NCBI GenBank assembly: GCA_949289005.1
Contig: CASEMQ010000009.1
Coordinates: 1-43,777 of the forward strand
DNA length: 43,777 nt
From: an uncultured Lentisphaeraceae bacterium
GTDB lineage: Bacteria > Verrucomicrobiota > Kiritimatiellia > RFP12 > DVOR01
Direction of reading: 5' to 3'
Each line of letters opens with the position of its first letter. Position 1 is the stretch's first letter. Below, in pieces: positions 1 to 7,430 of the stretch. The position numbers and the translations under genes are program-made. A model generated the notes under the pieces. The model did no database searches and was not told where the DNA came from. It was given only the letters and a program-made list of their open reading frames with translations.

Positions 1-52
1 ACGCCGCCCCGCCCCACCCCTCCGCGTCCGCCGCCACCCTTCTTACCCCCTC

Positions 53-259
53 TCAAAAATCCACCCCCGCGAACGCCGCGCCCACCGTCCACTCTCCCTC
101 CGAGACCCCGGCCACCGAAAACGCCCCGCGCGCCACCCCCGCGGCCAGCGCACCCACGGCCAATGCCATGCACGCCGCGCGGACAACGCCACGCCCGGCG
201 CCCGGCCAATCCTTTGCCGCGCGCCGCGAACATGCCCGCCAGTGCCGTTCTCCCTTCAC
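53..259 (-). CDS. Small hypothetical protein, possible leaderless GTG start
   Basis: I do not recognise this 68-residue reading frame. Support comes mainly from the promoter: TTGACA at 291-296, an 18-bp spacer and TATACT at 267-272 on the minus strand, then 7 nt and a GTG at 257-259. That spacing matches other leaderless-looking genes in this window. The protein is Ala/Gly/Arg-rich, with a hydrophobic stretch at about residues 31-46 that could be a late signal or membrane segment. No Shine-Dalgarno precedes the GTG. The stop is followed by only 52 bases of window, so a downstream partner cannot be seen. It could instead be a non-coding leader of a gene outside the window. Confidence 0.3.
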   Translation of the reverse strand: MKGERHWRACSRRAAKDWPGAGRGVVRAACMALAVGALAAGVARGAFSVAGVSEGEWTVGAAFAGVDF

Positions 260-266
260 GGCGCCC

Positions 267-296
267 AGTATAGCCCCCCAAGGCAACGCCTGTCAA
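267..296 (-). promoter_or_regulatory. Sigma70-type promoter for the leftmost minus-strand gene
   Basis: Reading the minus strand, TTGACA (291-296), an 18-bp spacer and TATACT (267-272) match the housekeeping consensus closely. The -10 box ends 7 nt before a GTG codon at 259, so the transcript would begin at or next to the start codon. Confidence 0.65.
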
Positions 297-333
297 ACAA
301 ACGACGCCCGGCGGCACCGAATGTCGAGAACCT

Positions 334-494
334 GTCAATAAGACACGCGCCGTATCTCCCCTCGAGACACGGCGTGTCTCGACGGGAGGTACGGCGCATC
401 CCGGGAAACGACCCCGCTCCCTGATTGAAAACGTGCTTTCGGCCCTCTCTCGGCCCCGCCCGCTCTCAACAGGTTTTCAACAGGCTTTTCAACA
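334..494 (-). repeat. Dispersed iteron-plus-palindrome element, copy 1
   Basis: Read on the minus strand, this copy starts with three iterons TGTTGAAAA, TGTTGAAAA and TGTTGAGAG (first bases at 494, 482, 471; spacing 12 and 11 bp). A variable spacer, TTTTCAATC, a GCGGGGTCGTTTCCC block and a palindromic part follow. Bases 347-397 form one imperfect 51-nt palindrome with the core CGAGACACGGCGTGTCTCG. Copies 2 and 3 lie at 17359-17549 and 39733-39890. It occupies most of the gene-free stretch 260-543, between pilT and the small leftmost gene. The long hairpin could also end pilT transcription, but no T-tract is present. Confidence 0.8.
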
Positions 495-543
495 AGTGAC
501 GTGGCTCGCACAACGCAGGGGAAGCACCGATATTGTTCGGGGG

Positions 544-1608
544 TCAGAGTTGACGGAGGAGGGCTTCGCGGTCGGGGGCGTGGAGGAGGGCGTCTTCGGG
601 GGTGATGGTGCGGCGGTGGACGAGTTGGGCGAGGGAGGCGGTCATGGTGGTCATGCCTTGCGCGGCGCCGGTTTCGATGAGGGAGAGGAGCTGGCGTTCC
701 TTGCCGTCGCGAATGAGGGCGCGGACGGCGGGGGTGGAGACGAGGATTTCGGCGCAGAGGGAGCGTCCGGCACGGTTGGCCCAGGGGACGAGGCGTTGGG
801 TGAGGACGACTTTGAGGTTGGCGGCGAGGCGTTCGCGGGTCTGGGGTTGCTCGATGGCCTCGAAGGCGGAGATGACGCGGGTGATGGTTTCGACGGCGCC
901 GGAGGTGTGGAGGGTGGCGAAGGTGAGGTGGCCGGTTTCGGCGAGGGTGAGGGCGGCGTCCATGCTTTCGCGGTCGCGCATTTCGCCAAGGAGGACGATG
1001 TCGGGGTCTTCGCGGAGGGCGGCGCGCAAGGCGTTGTGGAAGCCGTGGGTGTCGTGGCCGACCTCGCGTTGGGAGACGAGGCAGGCGGCGGAGTCGTGGA
1101 TGTATTCGATGGGGTCTTCGATGGTGAGGATGTGTTCGTGGCGGTGGCGGTTGATTTGGTGAAGGAGGGCGGCGAGGGTGGAGGTTTTGCCGCTGCCGGT
1201 GGCGCCGGTGACGAGGACGAGGCCTTGGCGCATGTCGACGATGTTGCGGAGGAAGGGGATGGGGAGGCCGAGTTCCTCGAAGGTGAGAAAGCGGTCGGGA
1301 AGGAGGCGGATGGCCCAGGCGAGGCGGTCGCGCTTGAAGAAGCAGTTGATGCGGATGCGTTTGCCGCCGAGGACGGTGGCGGAGGCGTCGAACTCACGCT
1401 CTTGCATGAGGCGGTCGAGATTGCCGCGGCCGATGAGGCGGGCGGTGAGCTCGGCGAAGGATTGGCCGCGGAGGGATTCGGGAACCTCGGCGGGGCGAAG
1501 AAAGCCGTGGACGCGGAGGCGGGGGATGTCGCCCTCGCACCAGTGAAGGTCGGAGGCGTTGGCCTCGGCGAGGAGGGCGAAGAGGGGCTCGAGGGCGGCA
1601 TCAGCCAT
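544..1608 (-). CDS. pilT: Type IV pilus retraction ATPase PilT
   Basis: Hexameric cytoplasmic ATPase that depolymerises type IV pili and powers retraction. The 354-residue protein has the PilT hallmarks in order: Walker A GATGSGKT (135-142), Asp box around LTIEDPIEYI (161-170), Walker B LLGEMRD (206-212), His box TGHLTFATLHT (225-235), and a C-terminal AVRALIRDGK segment equivalent to the AIRNLI motif needed for retraction. GEMRD, rather than the GEIRD of PilB, supports PilT. I chose the ATG at 1608, one base after the secretin stop, over an upstream in-frame ATG at 1683 that would overlap the secretin by 75 bases. It is the last gene of the pilus operon. Confidence 0.93.
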   Translation of the reverse strand: MADAALEPLFALLAEANASDLHWCEGDIPRLRVHGFLRPAEVPESLRGQSFAELTARLIGRGNLDRLMQEREFDASATVLGGKRIRINCFFKRDRLAWAIRLLPDRFLTFEELGLPIPFLRNIVDMRQGLVLVTGATGSGKTSTLAALLHQINRHRHEHILTIEDPIEYIHDSAACLVSQREVGHDTHGFHNALRAALREDPDIVLLGEMRDRESMDAALTLAETGHLTFATLHTSGAVETITRVISAFEAIEQPQTRERLAANLKVVLTQRLVPWANRAGRSLCAEILVSTPAVRALIRDGKERQLLSLIETGAAQGMTTMTASLAQLVHRRTITPEDALLHAPDREALLRQL

Positions 1609-1609
1609 G

Positions 1610-3358
1610 TCAGTGGGTCTCCCCCGTGTCGGGTTTGCCTTCGGTGAGGCCGGTGGCGAGGTTTTTGAGGAGGGGGTCGGCATCGATGGATTGGTAGAAG
1701 CCGTGGGAGACGCGTTGGGCGTCGCCGGGGGTGAGGATGACGTGGGGGCGGACGAGGACGATGAGCTCCTCGACGGTTTTGGCCTTGTTGGTGCGTTCGA
1801 AGAGGAGTGGGCCGATCCAGGGGATGTCGGCGAGGAGGGGGACGCGGGAGACGGTGTCTTCCTCGATGGTGGAGACGAGTCCGCCGAGGGCGAGGGTTTC
1901 GCCGGATTTGGCGACGATGGTGGAGACGATGGATTGCTTGACGACGTCGGTGGTCTGGTATTCGATGCGCTCGGTATTGGGGCCGTAGCTCATGTTTTTG
2001 GCGTTGCCTTCCTCGGCGTTTTCCTGGAGGATGCGGATGGTACAGGAGCCGTCGGCATGGATTTTTGGGGTGATGACGAGGGTGGTGCCGATGTCTGTGC
2101 GGTCGATGTCGGCGGTGGTGGAGGTGGTGGGCGTGGCGGTGTCGGTGCCGGTGAAGGTGGTGGAGGTCTCGACGCTGAGGATGATGGAGGTTTCCTTGCC
2201 GACGAAGATGCGGCTGGCCTCGTAATCGGAGACCATGAGGTTGGGCGTGGCGAGGCGGCGGACCTTGCCGCGCTCGTCGAGCCATTTGAGGCGTAGGGAG
2301 AGTTTCTCGGAGAGGTATTGGAGGGCGGCGGCGTTGGAATTGAAGGTGCCGAGGGTGTCCATGGCGGTGGTGAGGCCGCCGACGGGGCCGTTGTCGTAGC
2401 CGCCAACGAAGCCGCCTTTGACGGGGGAGCCGCCCTCGGAGCCAAAGAGGACGTCAAGTTGGCGATCCTTCTCGTCGGTGACGTCAAGGGAGAGGATGCG
2501 GACCTCAAGGAGGACTTGGGGTTTGGGGCGGTCGAGCCGGGCGATGACCTCGCGCACTTGGCGGAGGGTGGCTTGGTCTGCGGAGCGCAGGAGGATGCTG
2601 TTGGTGTCGCGGGAGACGGCGACGAAGACGACGCTGGGGCCGGAGGCGCGCGGGGTGCCGTCGGTGCCCTCGGTGATGATGCCGGCGTTGTCGCGGTTGA
2701 GGCGGTCCATGTCGCGGTAGTAGTCGCGAACGTTGTCCAGGCCGGTAAGGTTGGCGTTGCGGCGGGAGCGACGGGAGGAAGCGGAGCCGGAGCCGGCGGC
2801 GTCGTCCTCGACCATCGTGGCGCGGTCGGAGAGTTGATCCATGCGGTCGAGGGCGCGATCGATGTCGCCGGCGGGGTCGCCATCGTCCTCCTCGGGGGCG
2901 TTGTAGACGACCATGTCGTTGAAGACTTGCTCGAGGCTGGCGGCGACGTCCTCGGCGCGGGGATAGATGATGGTGACGACCTCGACGAACTTGTGATTGT
3001 CGCGCGAGGCGTTGCCGACGTATTCTTCGAGGGTTTCGACGGTGATGAGGCCGCTTTCGGGGTCTTCGCGGAACCAGAGGCCATGGGCGCGGCAGATGGC
3101 CTTGAGCGCGCCCATGCAGTCGATGTCTTGGAGAAAGACGCGGGCGGTGATTGGCTTGGCAGCGTCGGTGACGACGATGTGGCGGCCCCAAGCGTTGGAA
3201 AGGAGCCACACGGCATATTCCACGGGGGCCTCGCGCACCATGAGAGACTTCAGGCGTGGCACGGCGGGGGCTTGCGCGGCGGATGCCTGCGCGGGTGTCT
3301 GCGCGACGGCGGGGAGTGCGCAGGCAAGCAGGAGGGGAAAGAGGATGCGTTTGGTCAT
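1610..3358 (-). CDS. Secretin (PilQ/GspD family outer-membrane channel)
   Basis: Outer-membrane multimeric channel through which the pilus or pseudopilus system opens to the outside. The 582-residue protein begins with a signal peptide (MTKRILFPLLLACALPAVAQ). An STN/N0-like domain follows at about residues 45-115, then N-domains with a low-complexity Ser/Arg/Asp-rich linker near 165-200. The C-terminal beta-barrel secretin domain spans about 270-545; it includes the ETLALGGLV and RVPLLADIPWIGPLLF motifs typical of the family. The length is normal for a compact PilQ/GspD. It lies 6 nt after the PilP-like gene and 1 nt before pilT, so the three are surely co-transcribed. I cannot decide between PilQ and GspD from sequence; the PilT neighbour favours PilQ. 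Confidence 0.93.
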   Translation of the reverse strand: MTKRILFPLLLACALPAVAQTPAQASAAQAPAVPRLKSLMVREAPVEYAVWLLSNAWGRHIVVTDAAKPITARVFLQDIDCMGALKAICRAHGLWFREDPESGLITVETLEEYVGNASRDNHKFVEVVTIIYPRAEDVAASLEQVFNDMVVYNAPEEDDGDPAGDIDRALDRMDQLSDRATMVEDDAAGSGSASSRRSRRNANLTGLDNVRDYYRDMDRLNRDNAGIITEGTDGTPRASGPSVVFVAVSRDTNSILLRSADQATLRQVREVIARLDRPKPQVLLEVRILSLDVTDEKDRQLDVLFGSEGGSPVKGGFVGGYDNGPVGGLTTAMDTLGTFNSNAAALQYLSEKLSLRLKWLDERGKVRRLATPNLMVSDYEASRIFVGKETSIILSVETSTTFTGTDTATPTTSTTADIDRTDIGTTLVITPKIHADGSCTIRILQENAEEGNAKNMSYGPNTERIEYQTTDVVKQSIVSTIVAKSGETLALGGLVSTIEEDTVSRVPLLADIPWIGPLLFERTNKAKTVEELIVLVRPHVILTPGDAQRVSHGFYQSIDADPLLKNLATGLTEGKPDTGETH

Positions 3359-3364
3359 GGCGGG

Positions 3365-3868
3365 TTACCAGCGGAGGATTTGGGTGTCGTCGGGGCGGGT
3401 CTTGGTGTGGTAGACCTCGATGTAGGTGGCGGCAATGGTCTTGACGTAGAGATAGAAGGTGGTGCGGGCGTTGGGGTCGGCCTCGGCGGCGCGGGCGCGG
3501 GCGCGGCGCGGGTCGGCGCGCGGCACGCGGATTTGGTCGCCCTGGCGCACAAGGGTGGGCTCGTCGTCCTTGGCCATGCGGATGAGCGCGGTGGGTTCGC
3601 CCCGGACGGGGATGGAGATGGCAAGGATGCGGAAGTCGGCGGGCAACTCGCCGGCGGCGGTTCGAGTGAGGCCGCTGCCGGGCATCTCGGGGTCTTCCGC
3701 CGCGCCGCGCGGCACAAAGGGGTCGACCAGCCCTGTCTCGGGTTTGCCATCCTTGTCGCGCAACGGCTGCGGCGGGTCGGCGAGCGGGATTGCCCCCCAC
3801 GCCCACGCCCCCATCAGCAGCGCCGCCATGCAGAGCGCCGTCTTCGCAAAGTGTTTCGTTGGTTTCAT
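3365..3868 (-). CDS. Periplasmic pilus assembly protein, PilP/GspC-like
   Basis: A 167-residue exported protein with a cleavable-looking signal (residues 1-25, ending AWAWG). After a Pro-rich linker containing DPFVPR, residues about 78-150 contain IPVRGEPTALIRMAKDDE and VRQGDQIRVPRA, typical of the small beta domain of GspC/PilP. That domain links the inner-membrane platform to the secretin. Its position just upstream of the secretin gene is where pilP or gspC usually sits. An AAGGAAG Shine-Dalgarno precedes the ATG. Similarity is at the level of organisation and fold motif, so the assignment is less certain than its neighbours. Confidence 0.6.
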   Translation of the reverse strand: MKPTKHFAKTALCMAALLMGAWAWGAIPLADPPQPLRDKDGKPETGLVDPFVPRGAAEDPEMPGSGLTRTAAGELPADFRILAISIPVRGEPTALIRMAKDDEPTLVRQGDQIRVPRADPRRARARAAEADPNARTTFYLYVKTIAATYIEVYHTKTRPDDTQILRW

Positions 3869-3907
3869 TGCATTCTTCCTTTCATCGCGTTGTCCGTCGC
3901 CCCGCGG

Positions 3908-3945
3908 GGCGTTCTGTTCACTGTCGACTGCTCACCGTTCACCGA
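3908..3945. repeat. Degenerate heptamer tandem repeat
   Basis: Between pilC and the pilP-like gene the plus strand reads as successive heptamers GTTCACT, GTCGACT, GCTCACC, GTTCACC. It lies in the 87-base gap between two otherwise tightly packed operon genes, suggesting replication-slippage material rather than a gene. Confidence 0.5.
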
Positions 3946-3946
3946 G

Positions 3947-3968
3947 CGCGGCCGGCTAGCCGGCCGCG
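3947..3968. repeat. Perfect 22-bp palindrome over the pilC stop codon
   Basis: The two half-sites are CGCGGCCGGCT and AGCCGGCCGCG, giving a perfect 22-bp palindrome that encodes the end of PilC and its TAG stop. It would fold into a very stable mRNA hairpin with no T-tract. It may attenuate or protect the message between pilC and the pilP/secretin/pilT part of the operon. Confidence 0.6.
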
Positions 3969-5188
3969 TTCATGGCGGCCATTCCCATGAAGAAGGCGAC
4001 GTAGACATAGGCGACCATGCCGCCGACGACGATGACGAGCGCGGGCTCGACGAGTTTGCCCAGCAGATCCAGGCGGCGGGCGAGGGCTTGCGCGTAGAAG
4101 TCGCCCACGTAGCGCAGGCCCTCGGCGAGGTTGCCGGAACTCTCGCCCACGCGGACGAGCGCCTTGGAGAGCGGGGAGAGGCGGTTGAGCGCGCTGGCGG
4201 CAATGCCCTCGGAGAGCGGTTTGCCGGCCAGGACGTCCGCGCGCACGGCGGCGACTTGGCGGCGGTAGAATGCGTTGGCGAGCGTGCCGCGGATGAGCGC
4301 GAGAGACTCGACCACCGAAATGCCACTCTCGATCAGGATGGCGAGGGTTTGGTTGAAGAGGGCGTTGCCGGCGTAGCGCCCCACCTTGCCGAAGAGCGGG
4401 AGCGCCAGGCCGATGCGGTCGAGCGCCAGCCCCATCCCCGGCACGCGCCGCAGAAGTGCGAGCGCCACGCCGAGGAGGATGGGCCCGAGGATGAGCCAAT
4501 GTCCCTGCGTCTTGACCCAGTCGCTCGTGTCAAGCAACGAGCGCGTGATGGGCGGCAAGGCGTCTGGGTTGCCCATCACCGAGGCAATCTGCGGGATGGC
4601 CACCGTGCTCACATAGTAGCCCACGCCCAAGCCCATGAGCACGACGATGGCGGGATAGGTCATCGCGCGGACGATTTCGTTGCGCAGCTTGCGGCGTTCG
4701 GCCATCAGCCCCACGCAATAATCGAACATCCGCGGCAGGGCGCCATTGGCCTCGCCCACCGCCACCAACCCCAGATAGAGGTCGCCCACCCACGGCATGG
4801 CCGTGCGCATCGCCTTGGCCAACGCGCTGCCGCCGCGCACCGCCTGCGCCGTCTCCCACAACGCCTGCGCCAGATAACCCTTCGCCAGGCTCGCGGCCGT
4901 CTCGAAAGCCTCCACCACCGCCACGTCGCCCCGCAAGAGCACCGAGAGTTGCATAAACGCCTGCTCGATGGACTGCCGCGAAACCATCCAACGGCTCAGG
5001 GCGCGTTCGAGGCCGTTGCGCGGGCGAAGCCCCGCCGCCCCACCCCGCCCCGCGGGCGCCGGTTTCACGCCGATGGGCAACACCCCGCGCTCACGGAGTG
5101 CCGCGCGCGCCGCCTGGGCATCCTCGGCCTCCACGAAGCCGGAGACCTTCCTGCCGCCTTGCAAGCCGTTGTAGGAAAACCGCATCAT
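3956..5188 (-). CDS. pilC: Type IV pilus inner-membrane platform protein PilC/GspF
   Basis: Polytopic inner-membrane platform protein that couples the PilB/PilT motors to pilin assembly. The 410-residue protein has two tandem T2SSF domains (about 65-190 and 270-395). Membrane segments lie near 165-190 (TYPAIVVLMGLGVGYYVS), 220-240 (LILGPILLGVALALL) and 380-405 (LVIVVGGMVAYVYVAFFMG). The start MMRFSYNGLQGGRKVSGFVEA is the classic GspF N-terminus. The ATG at 5188 overlaps the pilB stop by 4 nt (ATGA). The end overlaps a perfect palindrome. Confidence 0.93.
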   Translation of the reverse strand: MMRFSYNGLQGGRKVSGFVEAEDAQAARAALRERGVLPIGVKPAPAGRGGAAGLRPRNGLERALSRWMVSRQSIEQAFMQLSVLLRGDVAVVEAFETAASLAKGYLAQALWETAQAVRGGSALAKAMRTAMPWVGDLYLGLVAVGEANGALPRMFDYCVGLMAERRKLRNEIVRAMTYPAIVVLMGLGVGYYVSTVAIPQIASVMGNPDALPPITRSLLDTSDWVKTQGHWLILGPILLGVALALLRRVPGMGLALDRIGLALPLFGKVGRYAGNALFNQTLAILIESGISVVESLALIRGTLANAFYRRQVAAVRADVLAGKPLSEGIAASALNRLSPLSKALVRVGESSGNLAEGLRYVGDFYAQALARRLDLLGKLVEPALVIVVGGMVAYVYVAFFMGMAAMNAAG

Positions 5189-6630
5189 GGGAGCAACTCG
5201 CTGTCGATGACCTCGGCAATCTCGGCGAGGGTCGTTTCGCCCTCCAGGACCTTGCGCAGGCCGTCGCCGCGGAGGGTGAGCGCGGGGTCGGCGATGGTCG
5301 GCGGGCGGCCGGTCCTGAGCGCGGCGCGCGCCGCGTCGTCGACCGGGAGCATTTCATAGACGGCCGTGCGCCCGGCGTAGCCCGTGCCGCCGCAATAGGG
5401 GCAGCCAACGGCATGGGGCACGCGCGGCGGGTGCGTGGCGTCCCACCCGCAGGCGGCGCATTCGGCGGGGGTGGCCGGCGCCCAGTCCACGCACGCGGGG
5501 CAGGGGCGGCGCACAAGGCGCTGGGCCATCGCCAGACGGAGCGTGCCGGCCACGAGATAGGGCGGCACGCCGAGGTCGGTCAGTCGCGTGAGGATGGCAG
5601 GGGCGCTGTTGGTGTGCAGGGTGGTGAGCACGAGGTGGCCGGTGAGGGCCGAGCGCAAGGCGGTGGCGGCGGTCTCGCCATCGCGGATCTCGCCCACCAT
5701 CACCACGTCGGGGTCGTGGCGGAGCACGCTGCGCAAGGCCTTGGCAAAGGAGACGCGCTCCTGGCGTCCATCGACCTTGATCTGCGTGACGCCGGCGACG
5801 GGTTTCTCGACGGGGTCCTCGATGGAAACGAGGTGGCGGTCGTCGGGCGCGGCGAGGGCGCGAAGCGCGGCGTAGAGCGTGGTCGTCTTGCCGCTGCCTG
5901 TTGGACCGGAGATGATGATGACGCCGTTGGGCGTGCGCAATGCCTTGCGGAAGAGGGCGAATGCCTCCGGGTGCATCCCCAGGTCCTCCAGCCGCTCCAA
6001 CCGTTGCGTCCGTGCCGTCTGGCTGAGCAGACGGAGCGTGACATGCTCGCCGTAAAGCGTGGGCACGGTGGCCACGCGCAGGGCCACGGTGGCGCCATCG
6101 AGTTCCGTATCGATATTGCCATCCTGCGGGGCGCGACGCTCGGCGATGTCAAGTTTCGCCAGCACCTTGATGTAGGAGACGAACTCGGCGGCGGCCTCGG
6201 GCGGCTCGCGGCGGTCGGTCACCAGGCGGCCATCCACGCGCAGGCGGATCCGCGCCCCGCGCTCGTCGGGCGAGACGTGGATGTCGCTGGCGCCCCGCGC
6301 GAGGGCACGGCGGAGCATGTAGGCGAAGAGCTCTTCCGGGCGGTCGAGCGTGCCGTTGAGGGCAGCGTCGGGATAGTTCTCGCGCAAAACCTTGACAAAG
6401 GCCGCCGGGTCGCCCGGCTCCACGTAGCGCACGGCGCGCTCGCCCAACGCGCGCTCCACGCGGTCGCGCAGGGCGAAGTCCGTGGCGTCGGCCACACAGA
6501 CGGTCACCGCGCCGTCGGGCGCGACGGCCACGGGCAACGCGCCAAGCCCACGCGCCAGCCGCGGCGGCAGGAGGGCCAGGACGGCCTGCGGCGGGCGCAC
6601 CCGCGCGACATCGAGTTTCGGCACGCTCAT
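5185..6630 (-). CDS. pilB: Pilus/secretion assembly ATPase PilB/GspE
   Basis: Cytoplasmic motor ATPase for pilin polymerisation. The 481-residue protein has an N-terminal MshEN/GspE_N-like region (1-90) and a linker. The ATPase core has Walker A GPTGSGKT (242-249), Asp box ISIEDPVE-like (268-275), Walker B MVGEIRDGET (311-320) and His box ALTGHLVLTTLHTN (328-341). A zinc-binding insertion follows, with Cys at 377, 380, 391, 394, 410 and 413, typical of PilB/GspE and absent from PilT. It is slightly short for PilB because the N-terminal domain is reduced. The 4-nt overlaps with both neighbours indicate translational coupling. Confidence 0.95.
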   Translation of the reverse strand: MSVPKLDVARVRPPQAVLALLPPRLARGLGALPVAVAPDGAVTVCVADATDFALRDRVERALGERAVRYVEPGDPAAFVKVLRENYPDAALNGTLDRPEELFAYMLRRALARGASDIHVSPDERGARIRLRVDGRLVTDRREPPEAAAEFVSYIKVLAKLDIAERRAPQDGNIDTELDGATVALRVATVPTLYGEHVTLRLLSQTARTQRLERLEDLGMHPEAFALFRKALRTPNGVIIISGPTGSGKTTTLYAALRALAAPDDRHLVSIEDPVEKPVAGVTQIKVDGRQERVSFAKALRSVLRHDPDVVMVGEIRDGETAATALRSALTGHLVLTTLHTNSAPAILTRLTDLGVPPYLVAGTLRLAMAQRLVRRPCPACVDWAPATPAECAACGWDATHPPRVPHAVGCPYCGGTGYAGRTAVYEMLPVDDAARAALRTGRPPTIADPALTLRGDGLRKVLEGETTLAEIAEVIDSELLP

Positions 6631-7430
6631 CGGTAGTTCGCCTGAAGGGTGAAGGTGAGGCGGAGCGGCCCCTCGGCGGGGCGCGTCACCGCGATATCCT
6701 TGAAATGGTAGGGCGCCTTCTTGAAGGTCTCGCCCACGAAGAAGAGGAAGATGTCCCGGAAGTCGCCCTCCGCCACGTAGGCCATCTCCTCGGTGCGGAA
6801 GGGCAGACGCGCGGGAGCGGCCTTGGGCGCGGGCGTGGCGGCGGGACGCTTGGCCGCGCGCTTGGCGGCGCGAGCCTCGGCGGCCTTGAGCTGGGCTATC
6901 TTCCGCTGGGCGTCGCGCATGAAGTCGGCCCGCATGTTGTCGGGCAACTTCGCGACGGCGCGCTGGACCTCGCGGGCGTAGGCGTCGGCGGAGATCGCCT
7001 TGGGCGCGGCGGCCGTGCGGGTGGGCGCGGCGCCTCGGCCGGCGGCGGGCTCGGCCACCGCGGCGAAGGCGGAGGAGAGGACGCGCAGGTTACGGGCGGC
7101 GAGGGCGCGCTCGACGGCGTTTTTCGTGGCGAGCACGCTTTCCGCGCCCTCGGGGATGGGGGCGAAGCCGGCGGCGGACTCCTCCTGTTCAAGCGCCTTC
7201 AGACGGGTCTTGAGCGCGGCGGTCTGGCGGTCGAGCGACGCGGGGCCGTCGGGCAGGAGGGCGCGGAGCGTCTCCAGGTGGCGGGACATCCGCGCCAACG
7301 CGGGGTCACGCTCGGCGCGGACGGCGGCGATCTGCCAGTGCCAGAGGAAGCCGGAGACAAGCGCGCTCACGGCCACGGCGGCGGCGAGCCAGTGCCAACT
7401 GTTGGTCTTGGCGAGGAAGTCGGCCTTCAT
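6627..7430 (-). CDS. PilO/GspM-like inner-membrane protein
   Basis: A 267-residue bitopic protein: short cytoplasmic start, one membrane helix at about residues 13-32 (WHWLAAAVAVSALVSGFLW), then a periplasmic part that is coiled-coil-like at 35-90. An Ala/Pro/Lys-rich linker (190-222) precedes a C-terminal domain ending in LRLTFTLQANYR. This topology fits PilO/GspM, which partner with PilN/GspL in the alignment subcomplex. Gene order (GspL-like, this, PilB, PilC) supports the role. It overlaps both neighbours by 4 nt. Sequence identity to known PilO cannot be judged here. Confidence 0.68.
   Translation of the reverse strand: MKADFLAKTNSWHWLAAAVAVSALVSGFLWHWQIAAVRAERDPALARMSRHLETLRALLPDGPASLDRQTAALKTRLKALEQEESAAGFAPIPEGAESVLATKNAVERALAARNLRVLSSAFAAVAEPAAGRGAAPTRTAAAPKAISADAYAREVQRAVAKLPDNMRADFMRDAQRKIAQLKAAEARAAKRAAKRPAATPAPKAAPARLPFRTEEMAYVAEGDFRDIFLFFVGETFKKAPYHFKDIAVTRPAEGPLRLTFTLQANYR

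Noticed and set aside
334..397. CRISPR array from the repeated ~22-bp GAGACACGCCG units
   Set aside because: Units are adjacent without unique spacers, differ from one another, number only two or three per copy, and no cas genes are present.
2318..5359. Very long plus-strand open frame (about 1013 codons) opposite the secretin, pilP-like and pilC genes
   Set aside because: It is antisense to clearly conserved genes. Its predicted protein is Gly/Asp/Val/Ala low-complexity followed by His/Arg-rich sequence, as expected from high GC in third codon positions.
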